A DNA stretch of 64,000 nucleotides from Symsagittifera roscoffensis (lineage: Eukaryota > Xenacoelomorpha > Acoela > Convolutidae). The position numbers and the translations under genes are program-made. Location: the NCBI RefSeq assembly GCF_963678635.1, contig NC_087066.1, positions 13,128,517 to 13,192,516 of the forward strand, written 5' to 3'. Below the pieces are notes generated by a model that was not told the origin of the DNA, searched no databases, and saw only the letters and a list, made by a program, of their open reading frames with translations. Below, piece after piece: positions 1-11,000 of the stretch; position 1 is the stretch's first letter, and each line of letters begins with the position of its first letter.

Positions 1-157
1 TCAAAACTACTTGAGATCCAAAAACTACTCAGAACTACTTTAAAGTATGGCGATTGTCGGAGGGCAAAAGGTAGGGAGAGAAATAACATTGACGCACGTT
101 CAACTGCTAAACGAATCTAAAATTCGGAAGCGTAAAGCTTGTCTATCATAAAGAAAA

Positions 158-1012
158 ATGATGCAAATTTTAAAAAGCATTTTTAAGTTCTATCTTTATC
201 GCACTGTTTTGTGCTCCAATTACCCCTGCCGTGTGGAAAATGAGTTTAACTTTTTTAACAGTTCAAGGAGAGAAAAACGATCGTCCGATATTCCACAATG
301 GGGCGGAGGATTTCCTTTTCCTGGTCTGGATGAACTCATAAGCGATGTGAACGGCAAGGAAGAAAGCTCGACACATGTATACACCAAGCCCACCACTATG
401 GTAAGTTTCGATGAAAAAGAACCGACAACAAAGCAGCAAAACGAAATAGCGACAAACTTTGAACACACTACTTTAAATCAGCAAACAAGTGATGCAACTT
501 CTGGTCATGAAAAACAGGGGGAAAATTCTGACTCCGAACAATCATCAGCTTCTTCAGCTGCACTTCTAATGGGAACATCCAGCGCAGAAAATTCGGTGGC
601 TGGAATTTCTGGCACTTGGGATTCAAGAACTGAAGCTTCTGAGCTGGGAACATCTACGGCTGCAAAAGCAGAGATGGCAACTTCTTCTCTGACCAGAACG
701 TCTAATGCTGCAAAAAACTCATCAGAAAGTCTAAGCAACGATAGGATAACAGAAGAAAAAAGCTCTCCGTTACAAGATTTTCAGACTTCTGAAGCTCAAT
801 TGAACAAACAGACGAAACAACCAATTGACATAACAACTGAATCTGTCAAAAACGTTTCGGAGCTCGAAAAAGGATCAAAACTGGAACTACCTGATGTTCA
901 GATACCATCTTTAACGTACCATGAACATGTTGGCAAAACGCGCTCGACCACCAATGTTGAATGTGCAAGCTACGTTGTACTTATTTTATGGTTAGCAAGG
1001 GTTTTCTTTTAG
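158..1012 (+). CDS. Putative secreted or GPI-anchored Ser/Thr-rich protein, 284 aa, unknown function
   Basis: Single open frame of 284 codons starting at tandem ATGs. The N-terminus is moderately hydrophobic (a weak signal peptide). A furin-like basic site, RREKR, follows at about residues 37-41. Then comes a Gly/Pro stretch (GGGFPFPG) and a long low-complexity Ser/Thr/Glu-rich middle (about 60-235) typical of an O-glycosylated stalk. The last ~14 residues are hydrophobic (YVVLILWLARVFF) right after small residues, which fits a GPI-attachment signal or a C-terminal anchor. I do not recognise the family. Oddity: at 180-230 another forward frame encodes a much better hydrophobic signal-like stretch than the annotated frame, so an indel or small sequence error near the 5' end is possible. 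The ORF length and biased composition support coding; the function is not inferable. Confidence 0.5.
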   Translation: MMQILKSIFKFYLYRTVLCSNYPCRVENEFNFFNSSRREKRSSDIPQWGGGFPFPGLDELISDVNGKEESSTHVYTKPTTMVSFDEKEPTTKQQNEIATNFEHTTLNQQTSDATSGHEKQGENSDSEQSSASSAALLMGTSSAENSVAGISGTWDSRTEASELGTSTAAKAEMATSSLTRTSNAAKNSSESLSNDRITEEKSSPLQDFQTSEAQLNKQTKQPIDITTESVKNVSELEKGSKLELPDVQIPSLTYHEHVGKTRSTTNVECASYVVLILWLARVFF

Positions 1013-3160
1013 TTAATTTGTGGCTGGTTTTCGAAAGCTAATTTGTATACCATCCAGCTGTTAATTAATATTTCGAATAAGAAAAACCATTTTCGTTATC
1101 GACTTCATTAATGGAAGCCCACTGAACATAGCCCAATGAACATAAGACAAAGGAAGAGTGTTTGTATATCAGGGCAACTCTTTCTTTTACAGTTTCTCTC
1201 ACATGACATTGTTTATCCTTATTTTGTTCACGCAGTGCAATCGTTTGAAAAATGGCATGTAAGTTGAATACACAATTATTACTCATTTAGTCTGCAGATT
1301 ACCTCTAAAATTAATGTCGATTTGACGTTTCCAGTTGCTAATAAAAATTGACGTTTTTAAGAGTAATGAACGTAGTTAATACTCTTGTATAGATTTTGCT
1401 AACTTTTTTTTCGGGAAAAAGTCTTAAAAAGCTCTAATAACTGAAGATGTGCCTTCATACATATTAATACATTTATGAATGCACTTATGTATACATGCCC
1501 TTTTTGAGTTCAAATGAAATTCATCTGCCGAAAGTTACGAGAATAGCTCTCTCCAAATACGAACGTGGAAATGGCGCAAAAAAACTGAACCATTTCTATT
1601 TTCGAAAGTAGAATTGATTTTTAGGTTTCCAGCGGAATAAAAAGTTAACCTAATGATCCAGTTTTTTCAATTTGGGTTAATGTTATCAAAACAATGTCAA
1701 TCGTAAACTTTTCTTGAAATCCAAAGACCTTGAAGGGCATCTATTTTTTTCTTTAAAAATCGAAAATTCATTGCTCTTCAGTTGGAAGCAGAAGAGCATG
1801 TCCACTCACTAAATAAAAATTATTGGAGCATTTAGAGCAACTCAATGCAATTTGGATTTGTTCTTCCGACTTTCGAAGAAAACGGAATATTTATGCTCTA
1901 TGTGGTTTTTTATGCTCAGTCAATTTTCGCCGATCGAAATAATAGTTTTCAACAAAAATTTTTAATACTCCACTGAAACTACCGACTTCTTTAGTTAACA
2001 TTAAAAAAAAGATACTACACCTCCAATTATTTTTTGTAAAGTTCTGGGTGTTTGAAATTTGCCGAATTGGCCATGTTCTGGACTAAATTCTGCGCGCTTT
2101 GAAGAGTTTATTCAGAATACTGAGAGCGTAACGCGAATTATGTATGAGTGACAAGTTATCTACCACAACAAAACCATTTCAAATTGAATTGGGGCTAGCT
2201 AATCGGTCGTATTAATTTCGTGTGACTCAAGAATTCTCACTTTGATTTTGTCTAAAATCTATAGGTTTTCAATAATTTCTTTCCCAAAAACTGTTCGATA
2301 TGACTTAAAGAACAGTCGAAACATTTAGGGCTTTGCCCTGATATGCGAGCAATCTTGTTTCTATGCAGGAATTTTTCACTGCTGATGCTACGTGTTATAA
2401 GAATGCTGCAAACTAAATATACAATTGGAAAATTTCAAAGCCTCCATTACAAAAAAAAATTTTCACAGGGGAATTAGTGTTTCTAAATTTGAGCTCAGAG
2501 CATTACGGCCCTAAGTTTTTTGGATATAAAAGATTCCGTCTAGAAGATTCCTTCATTTAAAGCCGATGAAAAAAGTTTTTTTTTCACAATTTTATCGCCC
2601 GCATTCTGTGTAAAGTACAAAAAGGAGTTTTTAGTTTTTCGTATCGCATAATTAAATCAAAATTGTTCGCCTTAATTAGTTTTTGAACTATTTAGAGAAC
2701 GCATAAAAATGCGTTATAGATACCAATTTAGCCAGAATAGCCAATTTTAAACCATGGTTTTTCCTAAAACAATTTCTGATATCGATTTCAAATAACTTTT
2801 TGGATTTTTTTTGGGTTCTGATTAATTTTGCTGTTCAAATTCATTTTCAAATTTTTTTAAATCACCCTAGCTAATTTCATTTAAAATAAAGTTTTCTATA
2901 AATAAGCAAAATTGCCATTTGAAAACGCAAGCAGGCAAACGAAATCTCTAAAAAGACAAAAAAGAGTAAACTTAAGAAAAATAGCTAATATATAAACCAT
3001 GAAAAAAGTTTTTGTCGCGTGCCGGAATCAAAATTTTGTCAGGAAGAGCAGGATTCTGATGTCAACTTATAAGTTTTTTTGTTGCTTGATAATAAACAAA
3101 AACTGCCCGACAAAAAAGTAAACTGCAGTTTTTATTAAATCTTTAAGCTTACCAGCAAAA
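1013..3160. other. Gene-free AT-rich spacer
   Basis: About 2.1 kb of AT-rich sequence with no credible ORF, RNA gene or obvious repeat on either strand. Only short stop-rich frames are present. Confidence 0.6.
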
Positions 3161-3730
3161 GTGTCACCATTTGCCATGTGCCGTAATCGATTCACAATTT
3201 TCGAATCTGCGATTGCTTTGAAATATAATTACCCTAGCCAACTAAAAACAGCTACTGATGCTATTAGATTTTCAATGCAATGTTGGCCACCAAAATTAGG
3301 TCCTTATCGTAAAACCACAGTTATTTATGTAAGTAATGTAAAAATACTTCACATGAAATGATTTAAATCAATTTTTCCCTAATATTTCTTCTTTTTTCAA
3401 AATTTTTGTTCCAACTTCAAGGCTTTAAATTTTATGAAAAATATGCTGATAAACATAAAATTTAGACAAACGAATGTTTACACCCGCGAACTTGCAATGG
3501 TAATGTTATCTTACGAATGCGCACTTTTTCAAACCCAACTCGCAAACAAAATTGCTCATTGGTCGCAAATTGTTGTGCCACCAATAGACACATTTTGGGT
3601 TATTGTGGGTATGCCTCAGGGTTATTGTGGGTATGCCTCGAGTCTGAAAATACTTCAAATGATTGAGCCTGAAATACTTCAAATGATTGAGCTGAAAAAA
3701 CGTTCAATCACTTTCGAAAATCCATCTTAG
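3161..3730 (+). CDS. Possible two-exon gene fragment, unrecognised
   Basis: Two adjacent forward ORFs can be joined in phase. The first runs to about 3328, where the frame meets a consensus donor (GTAAGT). The second follows an acceptor (TTCAAG) at about 3421 and continues in phase 0 to the stop at 3728-3730. The joined product would be about 160 residues, Cys- and aromatic-containing, with no family I recognise. The 3' part contains two small tandem duplications (around 3599-3640 and 3645-3695), which gives repeated residues near the C-terminus. It could equally be a decayed gene or mobile-element piece; the start codon is uncertain. Confidence 0.2.
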
Positions 3731-4058
3731 TTCCAATTGTTGTTAAATTCCTTGGTTTTAAGTTCAACAGTAGTTTTAAAAAGTGAATTTTTGCCAGGTT
3801 GCTTAAAAATAATATATAAGGAATGAAATTTTCAGAAAAACTATAGATTATTTTTTACCTTTCAAGTTTTTGCTTTGGAAAATAGTTCTTGTTGTGTTAA
3901 AACACTAATATTTTTGCGCAGTACACGGTTGCTCATACTTATAACGAGGACATCAAAAATATCCAAGCAAAACCAGTAAGATTCATTAGTACGATGGGTA
4001 TCTTCCCTTAGTGTAATGTAGGCAACAATGAAGTTTTGAGAAACAAAAACACGTATAA

Positions 4059-4104
4059 AAGATAATTTACACCTCAAAAAATTTTTGCAGGTGTAAATTA
4101 TCTT
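4059..4104. repeat. Near-perfect 46-bp palindrome (cruciform/hairpin)
   Basis: Two exact 16-bp arms, 4059-4074 and 4089-4104, are inverted copies. The inner 14 bases are also self-complementary (C-A5 against T5-G) with one bulged C, so almost the whole 46 bp folds on itself. No ORF or TIR-type element around it explains it. Confidence 0.85.
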
Positions 4105-4917
4105 GTTAGTCTGAAATATACGTTTCATCGAACAGAAGGTTTCAAATTTAATATGTAGGTTTCAAATGTTTTGCGCTGATTTGCAAGAAAAGAAAAAAAT
4201 ATCAACCTGTGATATCAGAAGCTTTAAATGCGACGCATTTTTTGGAGGTATTTATGAATATTTTGAAGATTGAGCAGTAATGAACATCGAAAATCCTATC
4301 ATCACATTTTTACGAGGCGAGAAATTTCTGTCCAAGAAGTTACTTGCTTTCCTTGAGGAAAGGAAAACCCGTTTTGCAACACATTACTGCTCTTTTCGAC
4401 TCCATTTGAATGATTCAAAAGATAGTTTTGGAGAGGAAAACATGTCAAAGATAAGACACTAAAAACAACGAACAAGACTAATTTCTATTCTTTGCTTCGA
4501 AAAATTCTTGAAAAAAAAACACTGATGCGTGATTGCAGTTTTCAAGCGTTTGTGTTCATCAGAAATAGGGAAAACCCAATAAGTAAGTCTCAAAAAACAT
4601 GAATTGCTCACCAAATAAACTCATTTAATTGATCGCAACAAATTGACATTTCATTTCCCCCTATTGATGGCGAATCAGAATTAAGACCAATTAATTGAAA
4701 CTTTTGTTTTGGGTTTTCTATTTTATTTTGAAACAATGAAATTAAGCGGGAGTAGCATGTCCTGCGTTTGAGAACAGGAGAACAGTTCCAAAAATTCAGA
4801 AAAAGCTTTCAGCACAGATTTTGGAAACACAGCGTACCATAGATTTCAATTTAGATCACAAACTGAACTTGCTCAAGCCTTAAACAGCCAGCTATTAGTT
4901 GCAGTTTGACAGAGCTA

Positions 4918-5060
4918 GAGAACCCTGTTCAGTTATCTAACACAAGCAAAGCTGCACTTCGCAAACACAAACGAGAAAACGACAAAAATCAGCTCTATAA
5001 ACTGCCAAAAGAAAAAGTAGAAATAAGCTTCGAATTAAAAAAACTTCTGCTAGGTCTTCT
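4918..5060 (+). repeat. Dispersed repeat family 2, 5' part
   Basis: Shares a module with 17690-17730, 19660-19705 and 59265-59300: a GCTGCACTTCGCAAACACAA segment, then CTCTATAAA, then AAAGTAGAAATAAGC(T/C)TCGAATT. The overlapping 83-codon ORF is therefore repeat-derived, not a gene. Confidence 0.5.
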
Positions 5061-5584
5061 GCTAGATTCGAATTGCAGTCTACAAAAAATAAAGAAAAAA
5101 AAATCTCAATTATTTGTATTTTTTATTGAAGCCTTTATCTCAGATTTGTGCATTTAGTTTTTGAGAAAATGAAAAAAAAAATTAAATTAAATAGGTGAAA
5201 AATCCCCCACTGAAAATTTTGAACGCCGTAGAACGTGAAGTAAAATGAAAAGAGACTAGCAAAACATACAGGCACAAAAAGAAGCAGCCGATTTTTCCAC
5301 TGGTACCATTTTTTGAAAAATCAGTGCTGTGGTTTTTGAGAAAAACTGAAATTTCTGCGGGAAGTTAGAAAAAATTGCAAAAAAAAAACAAAATCCCATA
5401 TGTTTTCATAATGCAATTTTTTTGTCAAACAGGACCTACAACTAGCCAAAAATAAAGCAACATTATATGCCGTTAAACTTTTTATGCTGAAATAATCTTG
5501 AATAAGATTAAAATTGAAATTTATCAAGTGCCACCATATGAGAACTTTTATTTGCAACTTAGGTTTTAAAAAAATTCTTCGTAA

Positions 5585-5780
5585 TAATACCCTACGTTTC
5601 AATTGTGTAGAAAAAAGCAGAGAACAGACGCTTTTAAAATTCCAGTGCTTCAGATCGTGACTAAAGTAAATTGCCATCAAACAATGATTACTTTGCCACC
5701 AAATGACTACTTTTTATGCGAGTTAGGTTAGAAAAAAAAGAAGGTTCGTACTAATACAGTAACGCTCGCAAGTGTAATTT
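5585..5780 (+). repeat. Dispersed repeat family 2, 3' part with terminal hairpin
   Basis: Contains the family signature GCGAGTTAGGTTAGAAAAAA at about 5718-5737, followed by TTCGTACTAATACA and a terminal small inverted repeat (ACAGT...AGTGT, 5756-5775). It matches copies at 17860-18005, 59395-59535 and 48345-48690. Confidence 0.6.
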
Positions 5781-7189
5781 CGAATATATTTTTTTCACTC
5801 TAACTTTCCCTGTGATTTATTCAAGTTTTGTAGTCCAATAGAGCCATTAGTTGTGTTATTTTTTCTGTATATAATATTATGTATTATAAGTGACTTAAAT
5901 TATCCGGACGAAACAACCTAACTTGAAATTTCAACCGCGTTTTCCTGAATTTGGGTAACAGTTAGACAAAAAGAGAACAAATTGCTTAGATATTCATAAG
6001 AATTAATATGGTGCAATTTGTTTGTCCGAAATTGTCAACCAAAATTTAATCCCAAAAATGGGTTATTTTAGCTTTTATCAATTAATCAAGAATTACCCTG
6101 AAACTACTTCGGTAATTGGTTAGAAAAAAAATCACAAGAAGCGTTTTAAACAACCCAACAAAATTCTAGAAGAGTCAAATCTCCAAAAACCTGTATAAGA
6201 GAAAATGTTTTCACCTGATAGTCAAACCCAATCTATATAAACTATATAAAACCCAAAATCTATACTGACAAACAAATTTTAAACAATTTAAGGATTTCTG
6301 AAGCTTTGTTGGGCTGCGTAAGAGGCTTCTTGTGATAGATACTTCTCATCACTTATTAAAGTAGTGATTGAAAAAAGTCAAAATGACCCATTTTTGGGGT
6401 AACATTTTGATTGAGAATTTCAGAGACCATATTTGCACCATAATAATTCTGATGAAATTCTCAGCAAATTTGGTTCTCTTCTCAATTCGTCTAATCTTCA
6501 TCCAATTTAAGCAAAACGTGCTTGAAAATAAGGTTTTGTTCATTTTATCCGGATAATATAAACACAGAGGCTAAGCTGCACTTAGCCTACAAAACTAAAA
6601 ATATGACCGATAACGCTACTGGGAAGAACTGAGTGAGTAAGACTTTGTGTCTACAAAATGTCTTATCTGACTCACGCCAGTTATAACGCATTAGCAGTAC
6701 CAGCAAATTTGAAAAAAAATTACCAACTTACATGCCTCAATTTATAGAGCAGTCTATGGAGCAGTAATAACATGAAAAAATTGAACGTAATGAAAAAATG
6801 AATTTTTTTAAAATTTGAGATTTCTTGTGAAAATTATCTCCCCAAACGCCATATTTAGTACGTGATAAATTTCGCACCTACTAACAAATCAATTATGAAA
6901 AATAAGCTTCTTTCAACCAATTTGGAACGACTTCTGTGACGTATTAAATCTCCGCATGCAAAATATATCGCGCGTTAATTGACCCAAATGGCAAGTTATA
7001 AAACCCCGAAACTTTAAATCCCGTTATAAAAATCGTCAAAAATGGCTAGTTAAAAAGTCGAAATTTGTTTGAAAAAAAACCACCTCGAGCACAAATAATC
7101 CGTTACTTTCGTAACAAAAGTCGGAAGCAATAATAATCTGTGTTAAAACCCTTAGCATTGGCTGTGCTTATTGATCAAAATGAACATTC

Positions 7190-7283
7190 TATCGCAACAA
7201 TATTTGCAACGCAATAATATTTGAGACTTGGGTTGGAAAAAAAGACAGTTGATTCTATCACACAAGCATTCCTTGTGTAATCA
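7190..7283 (+). repeat. Dispersed repeat family 2, truncated 3' end
   Basis: Has GAGACTTGGGTTGGAAAAAAA followed about 20 bases later by a terminal hairpin, ACACAAG (7260-7266) and CTTGTGT (7272-7278), then TAAT. The arms differ from the other copies but still pair. Confidence 0.55.
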
Positions 7284-7917
7284 GCACTCCATATAGAACA
7301 GTAGCCACCCTCCTGCGCGGTTTTTTCTTCATTCAACCCTGTCAATAACGGTTTTTCATTCAAACCAGCCATCACAAATTGACTTCATCGTGGTTTTTTT
7401 TTCGAGCCACACTTCCATTTTGCTGTTCGATACTGACTGTATAAAACTCGTTCAACAACTGCTTGACAAAATATTGAATGGAGAGATTCACACATGTACA
7501 GGTTATTTATCTATTTACAATACAATTTAGTTAATTATCATTAAACGGCAGCAAATCGAAGGATGAAATAAAATTTTTAAGGTTTAATTGGCAACCATAT
7601 TTACAGACTTTTTTTGTAAAACATGTTAAACTCAAGCACAAAGGCAAAGCTGTGTTTTGAACATAATATGTATAAAATATGTGTGAGAAAGTGGTATTAC
7701 AATTGTCCATTTGGCAAATTCATTCATTAAATATTCATGGAACAAATGAGCTGATGATCATTTAAGACGCTCAAATTTGACGAGTGGGTGAGTACAACGA
7801 AATACACATTGATTTCAAATTATTATTCTGACAAACAGAAAAGGCACAAAATAGATCATTTTTATGTCACGTTTCTTGAAATTGTTCTAGGACGTGAACA
7901 GAATTGATTTCTAAGGG

Positions 7918-7923
7918 TTTAAT
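7918..7923 (-). promoter_or_regulatory. Candidate poly(A) signal of rootletin
   Basis: ATTAAA on the minus strand, about 95 bases past the rootletin stop codon. No canonical AATAAA is seen closer. Position-based guess only. Confidence 0.25.
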
Positions 7924-8015
7924 TTTCAAAATTGCCCATTTTCCTAACATTCAGTTCATTTTTCACCGCTTCAGATGAATTGTGCGTGAACTAGTTTGTA
8001 GTTTGCCCTCTACGT

Positions 8016-11000
8016 TCAGTGGAGCTTTGAGATATCTGAGCGTGACCTGGGCAGACTTCCGGCTCTTAATCTGGCTACTGACTGGGGGAGGGGACTGGCA
8101 CGTGCCGACCTCTTGAAGGGTGACCTGGCTCTAGGGGTCAGTCGGGTGGGGGTGTAGTCTAGTCCGCCGGCTGATGTCCCGTGATGGTCTGAGTATCCGG
8201 ACTTGTCTGCTGCCCCAGTGTAGCTGAGGTTCTGGACTGATCCGCTCATGTTGGCTATGTCTGACTGGGAGGTGAAGGCCTTTCGCTTCATTTCCAACTC
8301 GATCTGATCTCGTAGCGAGTTGATCTGAAACAGTTGGCCATGTGTCCGCTGTTTGGCGTTTGATAAAAGATACAATTGTCAACTACTCTCAACATCTTTC
8401 CAATTTCTACTTTTGCTTTGTAATTTCCTAGTGATTCTATATGAGAAATGTGAAAGTGTTTTGCAGACCAGTTTTCATTTTTTGATATTCAAAAAGTATT
8501 AGGATCTATATCCAACGAATGATAATCAATAGTTGGCCGGGGTTCTTCATATCCGTACCTGTGACTCCAGGGTCCTCACTCTGTCCCTGTGTGCCTTCTC
8601 CCTAGAATCCAGGGTCTTCTCAGCAGTCCTCTGTGCACTCTTCAGTCTCTCCATCTCCCTGTCCTGATCCACTCTGTGTTTAGACGTCAGCTCAATCAGT
8701 CTACACACAAAAAATTAATCCACAAAATATATTTAACAGAAGTTCTCACCACGAATTTGCAGCTTGAGAATTTTTTTCAACATGTTGGTTTAGGAGACGT
8801 TTTTCAAAATAGCACAGCATTTAGATTGGCTGACGATATTGTTTGTTCCCATATTAAGTTGTAGAGCATTTTCTGTGAGAAACGCTATTTGATGTCAATC
8901 TATTTCTAATGGCCGTATTGAAAATTTTGGAGTTCGTTGATCACATCAAAAAGACATTATGTCACCTTCTGGCGTGTTTGTGGTCTGAGTCAGCCAGCAT
9001 CTGCTGCAGATCCTCCACTTTCTTCTGCAGATCTCTGTTCTCAGTGTCCAATGCCTGGAGAGTCTGGTCCAGAGTGGCCCTGGCCACTGAGGACTGGGTC
9101 GCAATCTCCTCTGTCTTCATCCTCTCCCGGTCAAGCTATGAAACAAAAACTCAAATACATGATGTTACATTTAGTAAATTGTAACAAGCGCGTCGAACGC
9201 ATCGAAAAATTAATTAAAGACTAGCGAGTAGGTAAAAATTTCAACAGATTCCCAAAATTTGAAATAATTTTTAGTTTATTTTTATTCTAGTTTATTTTAG
9301 TTTATTGTTTCCAATGATCTGATTTGAGGGTCTTAAAACAATTTTTTTTTCTAGTATTGCAAATGAAGACCTCGTTTCTCATTTAAGAATAGTTCGATAG
9401 TTGCACCAATCTTCTTGTTTTGAAGTTACTAGCAATAAGGTGAGCGTGTGGTGTACCTTGTCCAGTGCCTTTTTGAGCGCGTGTCTTTCCTTGCCGAGTC
9501 TCTCGGCCTGTTTCTGCAGCTGACTCCTGTCGTCCTCCGCCTCATTCAACTGTCGCTGCAACATGGCTGCCTTCTCACCCACCGCCTTCTTCTCCTACAC
9601 ACATCCACCCAAGTATATATTACAAAACACACCATTTCGATTTGAAGATACGATACATTTAACTTATGTTGCACATGAAGAAAAATGATACCATTTTACT
9701 TGAATATCTCTATTAGGCACAGCATATACTACTCAAATAAGACAAAATATTTGGCAGCCAATAGTGTGAGATTTGTCAAGGCTACTTGGTCAACACTATG
9801 CTTGGCTTATTACCATGAATGCGATGTATTGTAGCACATCGCAAGTCTATTTTTGTCTTCTGCATATTTTACCATTATCCAAAAAACTTCATTTAAAACA
9901 TATCTTCAGTGCATTCCAAAACATCAAAAAATTCCCAGTATCATCTTATATCAAAGCTTAAAATTTTCAAGCTTTCCAAACAAATATACATTCCATGAAT
10001 TTCTTCATTTTTCTCCAAACTTACAAATTTTTCAGAAGGATGATTGAATTGTTCAAAACGGCAAATTGAGATGTAAAAATAGCTTAAAAGCGAATAAATT
10101 GCAGCTGAATTAAATTGAGAGCTCAGTCCATTATCGTGTCATTTGTAAATTTTGTGTCATATAGTCTGAAAAAAGGAGGGAACTTATATCGGGGGAAACA
10201 AAACGATACAGCCCTGCACTGAAACTGACCTCCTGCACCTCCTGTAGTCTGTGGATGATCTCCTCCTCATTCTCCTGCTTCTGCTTCAGAATCACATTGG
10301 CGGACCTCAGTTGACCCTCCAGCTCCATCTTCCTCACCTGCCGCACACGTACATGCTTACTCATCTACTTCACTTTCTCTCAAATGTAAACCTCTCCTTA
10401 CCAGAACGGCGAATAAGCTCGTATAATGATTCTTGATACCATTAGTTGATACATTTATGGTAACTTATGACATTCGAACTCAAAACTAGAATGCTGTTGT
10501 TATCTAGACGAGATTCTTGGAGGTATAAACAGCTGATATTATAATCCATTTTTTGTTCAACTAATTTGCTCGTCAGTTAATTCTCATCATTTTTTCAAAG
10601 TTGTTTACCTAATACGATATAACAGCATTAATTCATCTATTTCTCTCACCTCTTGTTCGGCCGATCCGTGCTGACTGTGCTGCAGTTGTTCAGACAACTG
10701 ATGTGCTTGTCGCTTCGCATCCGCGGCAGCTCCCCTTGCGGCGTCCAGACGTTCCTGCAGGAGTCTTCGCTCGTGTTCTGATTCCGCCAGATGTTTCTCG
10801 AGGTCTTTGATCTTGTGGGTCTTCTCGGCACTGACTGCGCTGCTCTCGTTGAATGTCTGGTTGGCGTTAGCCAGCTAAAATTACATCAAGTATTTATTAA
10901 ACTCTTATTCAACGGACACTAACATATTTTGCAACCACTTCGGTCGAAAAATCTCCGCCCTTTGGGTTGTCTTTGTTCCACATATATTCGCTTCATCCAC

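Larger units (their letters stand above)
3731..8015. other. Gene-free spacer with repeat relics
   Basis: About 4.3 kb with no supported gene. It contains a near-perfect palindrome (4059-4104) and copies of a dispersed repeat family (about 4920-5060, 5585-5780 and 7190-7283). The last part before 8016 should include the rootletin 3' UTR. Short ORFs here are AT-rich and unconvincing. Confidence 0.6.

Noticed and set aside
4906-5157. 83-codon forward ORF
   Set aside because: Its sequence recurs as dispersed repeat family 2 at 17690, 19660 and 59265, so it is repeat-derived.
8131-8382. Alternative-frame ORFs overlapping rootletin exons
   Set aside because: Shadows of GC-rich coiled-coil exons; the chosen frames join across all 30 introns and match the rootletin family.
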